A stretch of 59,976 nt of DNA from a virus: positions 1 through 59,976 of the IMG/VR virus record IMGVR_UViG_3300032116_000208. The stretch is one strand, 5' to 3'. Position 1 is the stretch's first letter; each line of letters opens with the position of its first letter. Shown piece after piece: positions 1 through 9,100 of this stretch. A program made the position numbers and the translations under genes. Below the pieces are notes generated by a model. It had not been told where the DNA came from. It saw nothing but the letters and a program-made list of their open reading frames with translations, and made no database searches.

Positions 1-127
1 AATGAGCCATAATCCACCCATGCCCCACCTTGTCTACGACCAAAAAGAACGCATCGGCGCATGGGTCGCTGAGCAGGTCAACCAGAACGCTGACTGGGGC
101 AGCTTCTACGCTATTGGCGTTGTGAGT
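1..127. repeat. Terminal duplication, left copy
   Basis: The first 126 bases are identical to the last bases of the window (59850 onward); base 127 is T here and A at the window end. This is the overlap expected from assembling a circular or circularly permuted molecule, giving a unit of about 59,849 bp. It could also be a genuine short terminal repeat; the sequence alone does not decide. Confidence 0.85.
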
Positions 128-436
128 GGTGACGAAGTGCTGGCTGGTGTGGTCATCAACAACTACAACGGGGCCAACGCCACATGCCACATTGCCATCG
201 CTCGGCAGACCAAACAGATTGTGCCGCTGTTTCAAGCGGTGTGCGACTACGCGTTCAGGTATTGCGGCCTCAAAAGATTGACTGGCATGGTTCCATCAAA
301 TGAGCCTAAAATACTGGCATTTGACAAACATCTCGGTTTCGAGGAAGAGTTCGTCATGAAAGACGGTGCCCCCGGTGCCGACATGCATGTTTTGGTAATG
401 CGGCCTGACACCTGTCGGTGGCTGCGCAAGGAGTAA
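2..436 (+). CDS. GNAT-like acetyltransferase-type phage protein
   Basis: The 144-aa product has the compact alpha/beta layout of GNAT N-acyltransferases: a strand pair around GVVSGDEVLAGVVINNY, a helix containing the segment around IVPLFQAVCDYAFRYC, a strand with LKRLTGMVP, and a C-terminal KILAFDKHLGFEEEF element typical of the last GNAT helix-strand. Such proteins often sit beside tail or internal virion genes in podoviruses; their acceptor is unknown. On the circular map its ATG overlaps the stop of the 1349-aa fibre gene as ATGA, so it is the next cistron of the late operon rather than the first gene. The next gene starts 3 bp after its stop. The fold assignment is inferred from pattern; the acetyl-CoA loop is not a textbook match. 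Confidence 0.6.
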   Translation: MSHNPPMPHLVYDQKERIGAWVAEQVNQNADWGSFYAIGVVSGDEVLAGVVINNYNGANATCHIAIARQTKQIVPLFQAVCDYAFRYCGLKRLTGMVPSNEPKILAFDKHLGFEEEFVMKDGAPGADMHVLVMRPDTCRWLRKE

Positions 437-439
437 ATT

Positions 440-1270
440 ATGGGCGGTAAATCTAGTCCTCCACCACCAGACTATGGCCCTATGGCCGCTGCGAGCAGAG
501 AGTCCGCTGAAATCATGGCCGGTCTCGGTCGTGACCAGTTAGCGTTTGCGCGTCAACAGTACGATGAAATGCGTCCGCTGGCGCAACGAGCCGCTGACCA
601 GCAATTTGCCACGCAGAACGAACTCATGCAGATGGGGCGCGAAGACCGGCAGTACCAGATGGAAACCTTCCGTCCGCTTGAGCGAGGTCTCGTGGCTGAC
701 GCAGCGCGGTTCAGTACTGAGGGATTCCGTGAACAACAAGCCCGTGATGCCGCCGCTGCTACAGGCCGTGCCTTTGGCGTGATGCAAGACGCTGCTGGCC
801 GTGCTGCCGCCTCGCGTGGTGTAAATCCGAACTCTGGCGCTGGCATGGCGCTGCAGTCTCAGAACATGCTGGGTCTATCCGCACAACGTGCCAACGCCAT
901 GACAGGCGCTCGCAATCAGGCTGAACAGATGGGCTTCGCCCGACGCATGGATGTCACAGGCCTTGGCCGTGGGTTGAGTGGCTCAGCTCAAGGCGCGTAT
1001 GGCGCTGCCACTGGCGCGGGCTCTGCTGGTGTCAACACATCCATGGCTCCGGGCAACCAATTTACACAAAATATGGTGCAAGGGGCAAACACTATAGGTT
1101 CTGGGCGCACCATGCTTCAGAGTGGTTTGGGCAACATTCTCGGCTCACAGACGTCTGTGTATAACACCGCACAAAGCCAAGCCGATCCGTTTGCTTCTAT
1201 CGTGGGTATGGGCCTTGGCGCTTACGCTGGTGGATTTGGTGGTGCAATGGGCAGAAAAGCAGGTACGTAA
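440..1270 (+). CDS. Internal virion protein A-like (small injection protein)
   Basis: The 276-aa product starts behind AAGGAGTAAATT. It begins MGGKSSPPPPDYGPM, has a long Gln/Arg/Ala-rich helical centre (about residues 15-110) and an Ala/Gly-rich C-terminal half with hydrophobic stretches near residues 220-270. This composition and its place immediately before two larger injection-type proteins fit the T7 gp14-like position, where the protein leaves the capsid during infection and helps form a channel in the host envelope. No enzymatic motif is visible. The assignment rests on composition and gene order. Confidence 0.6.
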   Translation: MGGKSSPPPPDYGPMAAASRESAEIMAGLGRDQLAFARQQYDEMRPLAQRAADQQFATQNELMQMGREDRQYQMETFRPLERGLVADAARFSTEGFREQQARDAAAATGRAFGVMQDAAGRAAASRGVNPNSGAGMALQSQNMLGLSAQRANAMTGARNQAEQMGFARRMDVTGLGRGLSGSAQGAYGAATGAGSAGVNTSMAPGNQFTQNMVQGANTIGSGRTMLQSGLGNILGSQTSVYNTAQSQADPFASIVGMGLGAYAGGFGGAMGRKAGT

Positions 1271-1271
1271 C

Positions 1272-3113
1272 ATGGCAGATTTCTTCAAAGGCCTCACCGG
1301 TGGCTTCCAATCCGGTTTGCAACTTGGCGAAGCTATGCGTGCCAAGCAAGAGCGCGAACGTCTGCGTGAAGCCATGGGGCTTACCCCCCAAGCTATGGAG
1401 CAGCGTCAGGCTACCCCAGAGGAGTTCGGTCGCGCACAGACTTACACGCAATCAATTGCTGCGGACGATGTGCAAACATTTGGTCTGACACCGCAGGATC
1501 AAGCCATGTACGCCCCGCAGATGCCTGTTGAGGGCCAGCGTATCGGGGCAACCCAGTACGGCCTTGGCGGTCAGACGTTTAACCGCATGCCCACGCAGCA
1601 GGAGATTGAGGCTGCGCGTTTCGGTGCTGCTGCCAACGTGATCGCCGAGCGTGACCCCATCGCAGCTATGCGTATGCGCCGCGAGATGGATGAACAGACG
1701 TACCAAGCGCGTATTCGCCCCATCCAAGAAGAGCAGATGCGGCAGCAAGGTATTCTTACTAGCGGCCAAATTACGGAGATGAACCGCAACCAAGCGCGGA
1801 CAAAGAAAATTGATGATGTCGATGCAGATGTTGCGCAATGGCAGTCAAAGAGGCTTCTTGACCCAAATACCAACGAACTTCGCCAACCGACGATGGATGA
1901 CAACATCGCGGCGCTGCAGTACCGCGCTACAGCTTTGCAAAAGGCTGGTCTTGCAAAAGAAGCTACAGACTCACTGCGCGACTACCAAGGCTTTGCGGTT
2001 AACCAGATCAAGCTCGATGAAACACAGCGGAACTCCCAGCTTGGTGCTGTAGCTGCTGCGATTGCAGCGGGAGACCTTAATCCAGCTGTAGCCTTCTATG
2101 ACCGATACGTGCTTGACGGCGCAAAAGTAACGGGCATGAAGACTGATCCAAAGACCGGTGCCATTACAGTTTCTCGCGTGCGAGACGATGGCGCACCTAT
2201 GCCTGACAAGGTAATTAAGGGTGGAGCAAACGAGCTGCTGGCGGCGCTTAACTCTTTCAAAGACCCTATGGCGCTGTATAACTACAGCCAGAACGAGTTC
2301 ACCAACAACTTGAACTTGCGCAAAACTGTAGCTGCCGAACAAACTGCCAAGTCAACCGTTGGTCTCAACAACGCTCGTGCAAGCCAGATCAAACAAATGA
2401 ACGACGCGCTGGCTACAAATTTGAAGAACAGCGAAGAGGCTAAACAGATTCAAACTCAGTTTGCCGCGTTGGACGATAGCAATGATCCCGGTGGTGCCAA
2501 ACGCCAGAGCCTTGTTACGCAGTTCAACATGCTGTCTGTCAAGGCTGGCGGGACAATTCCGACTACTACTGGCGGTGGTAAAAAAGGTTCTGTACTTCAG
2601 ACTCCTGTCGACCTCAAGAAGAACGACGATGGCACATACACCGCGTTTGCCAAAGATGGCGGTCGTGCGCTGTACAACACGTTTAACGGCGAAGAAATTC
2701 CGCTCGGCATGGAAGTTGATACATACAGAAGCATGAAAGCTAACGCTCAGAAGAACGGCGTTGGTCTGGTCACTGGGGAAGAAAATGGTCGGCTGGTTCT
2801 GAAGTTTGTTGGCCCTGATGGTAAGTTCTACGACGACGCTGAAAAAGCCAAGTACGCCAAACCAACTAAGGCAGATACGCAGCCGGGCGGCTTAGATACA
2901 TCACGTACCCCAGTTGTTCAGCCTGCAGCACAGCCTACGGCACCTACGGCTAAACCGGTGCGGGCCCCCGGTGAATCCTTTACGGAGTTCCGAGATCGCA
3001 CAGTTGCTTGGGATAGAAATCGAATTGCTTACGAGAATATGCTAACTGAACAGCGCCTTAGAGGGCAGCTAAGCGGCAACGCTGCCGGACTGCGCCGACC
3101 ACTAGTTGAGTAA
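1272..3113 (+). CDS. Internal virion protein B-like
   Basis: The 613-aa product starts at MADFFKGLTGGFQSG, 1 bp after the previous stop; the longer in-frame ORF from 1122 would overlap gene 2 by 149 bp and is not supported. The protein is Gln-, Ala- and Arg-rich and mostly helical through about residue 400, then has a more beta-like part and a Pro-rich segment (about residues 535-570). It holds the gp15-like position between the small and the giant internal virion proteins. Such proteins are ejected with the genome. No catalytic motif was recognised. Confidence 0.6.
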   Translation: MADFFKGLTGGFQSGLQLGEAMRAKQERERLREAMGLTPQAMEQRQATPEEFGRAQTYTQSIAADDVQTFGLTPQDQAMYAPQMPVEGQRIGATQYGLGGQTFNRMPTQQEIEAARFGAAANVIAERDPIAAMRMRREMDEQTYQARIRPIQEEQMRQQGILTSGQITEMNRNQARTKKIDDVDADVAQWQSKRLLDPNTNELRQPTMDDNIAALQYRATALQKAGLAKEATDSLRDYQGFAVNQIKLDETQRNSQLGAVAAAIAAGDLNPAVAFYDRYVLDGAKVTGMKTDPKTGAITVSRVRDDGAPMPDKVIKGGANELLAALNSFKDPMALYNYSQNEFTNNLNLRKTVAAEQTAKSTVGLNNARASQIKQMNDALATNLKNSEEAKQIQTQFAALDDSNDPGGAKRQSLVTQFNMLSVKAGGTIPTTTGGGKKGSVLQTPVDLKKNDDGTYTAFAKDGGRALYNTFNGEEIPLGMEVDTYRSMKANAQKNGVGLVTGEENGRLVLKFVGPDGKFYDDAEKAKYAKPTKADTQPGGLDTSRTPVVQPAAQPTAPTAKPVRAPGESFTEFRDRTVAWDRNRIAYENMLTEQRLRGQLSGNAAGLRRPLVE

Positions 3114-3159
3114 CCACTTCGTTGGTACAATTCAGCTAAGCTTAATTTAAGGGGTCGCA

Positions 3160-6100
3160 ATGCCTTTCGTACCACTCCGTACTGTTGTTGGAACCGATGA
3201 AGAAGATACTGGTTTCAAGCCGTTGCGGGATGTCTACTTGGGGCCAGCTCCGCAGCGTGGGGCCATTGCTGCCGGTCTTTCGGCTGGTGTAGACCAGCTT
3301 CAGGGGTTGGGTTATAGCGCTCTTGGTGGTGTTGCCGATATTGCGGGGGCAAGTGGAGCTCGTGATTGGGCCAACGAACAAGCCCGCCGTAATCAAGTTG
3401 ACGCTTCTGTTGGCGGTCGCCCCGACCTTGAGCGTATCGAAGATCAGTCGCTTGGTTCTGCGCTGCCGTACTTAGGCTACCAAGTTGCCAAACAAGTTCC
3501 AACGATGCTCGGCATTGCGGGCGCACAGCTTATCCCCGGCGCTGGCCAAGTTGCTGGCGCTGTAGGTCTTACGCGACTTGGTGCTGTTGCACCTCGTATG
3601 CTGGGCGGCGGCGGTTTGCAAGCTGGCTCTAGCGCTGCGGCACGTCGTGCCGCTTTGGCGCAGGGTGAAGTTTTTGGTACAGGCACGCTGGCTGGTTCTG
3701 CCATGGGTTTTGGCTCGCTTTATGGCGAGTCTGTTGAAGGTGGTGACCCAAGCCCATTTAAGTCTTTGGCGCTGGCTCCAATTTATGGCGCTGCTGAAGC
3801 TGTTCTTCCTGCTGTGTTGCAAGGCAGTTTGCGTGCGCCAGCTAGGTACTCCGGCAATATTGGTACTCGCATGGCTAAAGCGGGTGGGGTTGCTGGTGCG
3901 GGCGAAGCCTTAACCGAACTTGGCCAAAACGAACTTGAGATGGGTATGCGGTCAGACTTGACCGCCGAAGAAATGGCGTCTCGCCGCCTTAACGCAGCAG
4001 CAGCTGGCCTGATTGTTGGTGGTAGTTTGGGTACTGTTGGCGGTGTTCGTGGTCCACGACGCCCTGACACAGAGTCAGACCTGACTCAGCCATTGGATAC
4101 CACTACACGCCCAGACCCCAGCCAGTTTGTGACGCAAGACCAGACTGTCGGCCTGAAGAAATTCATTGATGTAAACACTGGGGTGGTGCGTCCATCCCGC
4201 AAAGACTATGAGAAACAGTTTGAGGCTGCGTTTAACGAGCCTAGTGGTCAGTTTGTTGCTGATGCTGCTACTGGCGTTGAACGTGAACTGACTGTCGGTG
4301 AGCTGATGCAGCGTGGCTCTACGGCCATGGACTTGACTCAGGACAAGCCTGCTGACACTGCTGCCGCAGCTACTGCGGCTACTAATGTAGCTACTACGCG
4401 TGATCCACGCGATGTGTTCTTGCGCGATGAGCTCAAGGTAATCCCGAACAACAATAGCCGTCAGCTGTTTACGCTGATGGAAGAGCAGGGTGTTGACCCT
4501 ACGTCCCCAGCCATGGTTCCTGTATGGAACTACGCCGCTGCAAAGTACATGACTCCAAGCCGTCTGACAAAGGCCACAGAGCTGATGGATGCAGCCATCA
4601 TTCAGTCCCGCAAGGAGGCACCAATTGGCACAGGAATTTCTACTGTACAGCAGCCTGCAGGAGGCGTGGGAGTCGGGGGCCCTGTCGTTCAAGGAAGTGT
4701 GGGAAATGCAGGACGCCCTGCTCCTGTCGCAGGAGCAATGGACGGAAGTGCCCCAGCAGCTGGAGCCCCACTTCAACAAGCTGGCATTCTTCCAGTCGCC
4801 CCCGGGCAACCATCTACCACTGTAACCACCGGAGCACCAAGTGGCCCTCAAGCCTCTCAAACCATCCAAACAGCGCCGCAAGGACAAACCGCTACCACCG
4901 TTCCAGCTGCCGCCCCAGTAAGGGCCAATACAACGCTGCGCTTGAACCAGCAGGAAAAGCTGCCCGGTGAAACCGACATTACCAACATCGCGGATATTGC
5001 CCGCATGACAGGTAACGCTGGTGGGATTGATGCTGTTCTGGAAGACGAGGCTGGCTTGCGTGCTGACCAACGCGACTTTACGGACGATGACCTCAACGCT
5101 GTGATTGAAGAGCAGGTAGGCAAAGGCAAGAACGCAGATCGTGACCGTCAGATTTTGCGTGCCTACATCACAGCACGTCGTGCTGTACCGAGCGGCTACA
5201 AGGGCAACATCGCCAAGGAAATCGCTGACTCGTTTGGCATCGCTGAATCGCGGGTACGTCAGATCGGCAACCCAGAAAAGCTGGCTGATATTGCAGTGTC
5301 CATGGGATTTGATCGCGCTCAGGTGTTTGATCGCTTGGGTATCCAGTCAGCCCAAAAAGCCTTGGCTACTGAGTTAGGCAAACTCGAAGGCGAACTGACA
5401 CGCCTGAAGGCCAAAGCCAAACCGACCAAAGCTGACATTGCTCGCATGGCAGAGCTGGATGAGCAGATTACTCGCATCAACGATGAAGTTGAAGCTGGCG
5501 ACATGGCCGCTGCGTTTAAAGAAGCTGGCATCGAAGGCGAAGCCGGGGAAGCGTTTGGCAACTTGGACGACGCTCGTGAATGGCAAAAGGCTAGCACTGC
5601 TGGTAGCCAGATGGCTGTTAAGTTGGTCTCCATTGCAGACACCATTGCTGAGTTGAAGACCGCTGCTGCGGAGTTGAATCAACTGGGTCTGGCCCAAGCT
5701 GAGGCTGCTGCCGCTGAGCGCATTAAAGAACTGACTGCCGAGTACCAAGCAATTGTGTCTGGCTACGAAGCCAAGCCAGAAGCTGCTGCTCCCAAGAAGG
5801 GCAAAGGTAAAGGCAAAGCTGCTGAGAAAGCCTCTGAAGAAAAAGACGCTGCCAAGGAAGCCGAAGCTGCCAAGTTCCGCGCCGAGCGTGCGGCCAAGCT
5901 GCAGGCTGACCGTAACGGCCTTGCCGTTGGCGATACTGTCAAGAACCCCAAGCTGGGCACTGGCGTGGTTAAGAGCTTCGCTGGCGATGGCGATGCAACC
6001 ACTGTTACTGTAGCGTTCCAGAGTGGGCAGACCAAAGAACTGTCAGTCAAACTGGCAAAACTGGAGAAAACCGATGCCGTTCAAGTCGAAAGCCCAGCAG

Positions 6101-9100
6101 GGGTATCTGTTCAGCCAAAAGCCGAAACTGGCGAAAAAGTGGGCCGACAAGTACGGCGTGCCCCAAAGCCTGCCGCAGAAGGTAAAGCCCAAGTCCCAGC
6201 CGTCATCCTCACCCAAGCCGAGCAAGCAGCCCAAGCGTGGGATGTAGTCGCTGCTGACTTCCCAGAGGCTCCCAAGTTTGCTGATCTGACCAAGGCCCAG
6301 CAGAACACATTCATTGGCTTCGGTGAAGGTAACTGGGAGCGTGGTGACGTTGAGCTTGAGCTGACCAAGTTGGCCCGCGCTGCTGCGCCTACGCAACGAG
6401 CTATACGTCTGCGCCACGGAACAACTGCAGCCAACAAGGCGATGATCGAAAAACTCGGTCACATGGACCCAGAAGGCGGTGAGCGCCAGTACACGTACTC
6501 TGAATTTGGTCGTAAAGCCGTGTACCTTACTCGCCCTGAAGGTTGGTGGTTGGACAAAGAAAAAGCCGCCGCTGGGCGTGCCGTTGTTTACGATTCCTAC
6601 GTGGACGTTGAACTGCCAAGCGATGCAAACGTAGTCACCATAAACAACATGGCTGACTTTGAAGCGTTGGCAAAACGCGTCGGCGAGTCCAGTGCAAAGT
6701 CGATGGCTAACAAGCTGGCTGTTGATGGTTTGGATTGGCTATCTCAAGCCAAAGAGCTTCGGTCTATCACGTTAGATCAGGCTGTCCAAAAGTACATACG
6801 CGAGCAGAAAGAAAGCGCCGCCAAGTACGGGGGCTTTGATACTAAGGGGGTCAACACGCTTGGCGAATTGGCGGACTTCCTAAATACCAACGTAAACAAT
6901 CAGTACACCCAAACAACAGAAGCTGAACTGCGTACGCGCATCCGCGACAACTGGCTTGACGCGAAGTCTTACGAACTAGACACGTTTGGCGAATCTGATG
7001 CAATGACACAGAAGCTGATTGACGCTGGGGTGGACGTTATTGACATAGCTCCAGACGCAGACGTTGGCGTTGCTGCAGATCAGGTTGTAGTGTTGCGCCC
7101 AGAACTGGTCAAACTTGCATCGGCTGTAAAACAGCAAGAGGCTTTCTTGCGCAAGTCGCGCCGCAGCGTTCGCACTGCTGACCAGAGCGGTGTGGAGTTT
7201 GAGTCTGTTGAGGCTTCGCTGGACGACCTGTCTAACTACTCCGAGGGCATTGCTGCTGGCATCCGTAGCCTGCGCGACGTTGACATGGGCAACGCTGTTG
7301 ACGCTATTGACTCATGGATGGTCACGTTCTCCCCAGTGTCGTGGGACGCCATCTACACCATGATCGACGGCAAGCGCACCATCATCTACAACGGTGTGAT
7401 TCTCAAGGACAAGGTTCTGTCTACTGTTGCTACTCTGCACGAAGTCGGCCATGGCATTGACGAGGTACAGGGCGGCGCTGGTAAGTTCTCTGGCGGTGCG
7501 GAGTTCAGGATGTCTCGGGTAAACGGCGAGCTGATGTCCATGCGCCCCGGCACGGTTGCAGACGAACTCTTGAACCACTGGGAAGATGCAAGCGAGACGT
7601 CAGCTTTGGGCGGTATGCTCAACTATCCGCTGGACATGACAGACCCGGAAAATCGCTCCCTGACGATGCAAGAGCTGCGTGAGGAAGTCTTTGCTCAGGT
7701 TTGGGCTTTCTCAAATCTGAACGGCGGCATGGATTACCTCCGTGATAACCTGCCCACGACACACGCTTTTATGGAGAAGGCACATGAACAAGTCAAAGCC
7801 ACAAACTACCAACGCGCCCAAGGTGCCCAGCAAGGTGCTCAGTCAGGACAAGTTCAAGCTGGACAGCAAAACGCGCAGCCTGCTGGGGCAGTTCTTAGAG
7901 CCAGCCGTCAAGCCAAACAAGGGCTGATCGACCGCAACATTGCCAAGCTGCCGAAGATGTCTCAGCAACCGGTACGTAACTTGGCCGGTGCTCTTGGTGA
8001 CATTGGAGGTGCTGGTCTGGACTACGTTGTGTTCACCAGTGACTTGGTCAAGCGTGCTGTTGCCGCTGGCCTGCCTGCTGCTCAGACTTTCTCCGACCGT
8101 CTTGCTTCGCGTAACGCCAAGGTCAGTGAAGAGGAACGCAAGATCGAAAAGATTGCAGACCGCTATGCGTCCATTGAGGACGACGCCAAGGGCAGTGGCC
8201 CCGGCTCGGTCAACGAGTTCTTGTTTGAGTCCACCCGCACAGGCAAGTGGGGCTATGGCAAGTTCCGTGACGCCAAGATGGGCGCTGCGTTCGATGCGTT
8301 GGGCCCCAAGGCTCAGCAGTTCGTCAAGGACGTGTTTGCCCATGGTGACGCCACGCTGTCCAACAAGAAGAAGATTGTCTTGGACGCAGCCAACTCTGAG
8401 TACGACGCCATGATTAAGGCAGCTCAGGACGCTGGTGACACCAAGACTGAGGCTACTCTCAAGGCTGAGAAAGCCGCTACGCTCAAGCGCTTTCAGACAC
8501 TGTTCCGCATCCGCGAGGGCATGCCTTATGCGCCCATCAAGCGCACTGGTTCGTATGTGGTAATCGGCGAGTCTGCTGAGTACCAAAAAGCCAAGGCTAA
8601 CAAAGACACCGCCACGCTCAAGAAGCTGGAGTCTGACCCAGACCATTACCATGTGTCGTTCACAGACACCAAGTGGCAAGCCCGTAGCCTGCGTGACAGA
8701 CTAGCAGAGCAAGGCGTGTTCACTGACCCGCAAGTTGTTTCTCGCTCTGAGTCCTTTGACGAGGCGTTCAGTGGTGAGGCCATGCTGCCAGCCCTGACAA
8801 AGATGCGTGCCGCTGTGGATCGCCGTGCTCAGGACTCTACTGGCAAGAAAGACCCGACTGCTGGCAAGCTGCTCAACATCATCAACCAGTTGTACTTGGA
8901 GGCGTTGGCTGAGGGTAGTGCTCGCAAGTCTGAGATGCGTCGTCGTGGTGTAGCCGGTGAAGTGGACATGCTCCAGTCGTTCACCCAGCAAGGTCGTGCC
9001 GATGCCAACTTCTTGGCCAGCGTTGAGTTTGAGCCTAAGATTCAGGATGCCTTGCAACAGATGCGTAACCAGTCACGCACTGGCGACCGCGAACGCAAGT

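Noticed and set aside
1122-1271. Upstream start for the 613-aa virion protein
   Set aside because: Would overlap the previous gene by 149 bp; ATG 1272 follows the stop directly.
4075-5070. 331-codon antisense frame
   Set aside because: Low-complexity composition and no start signal.
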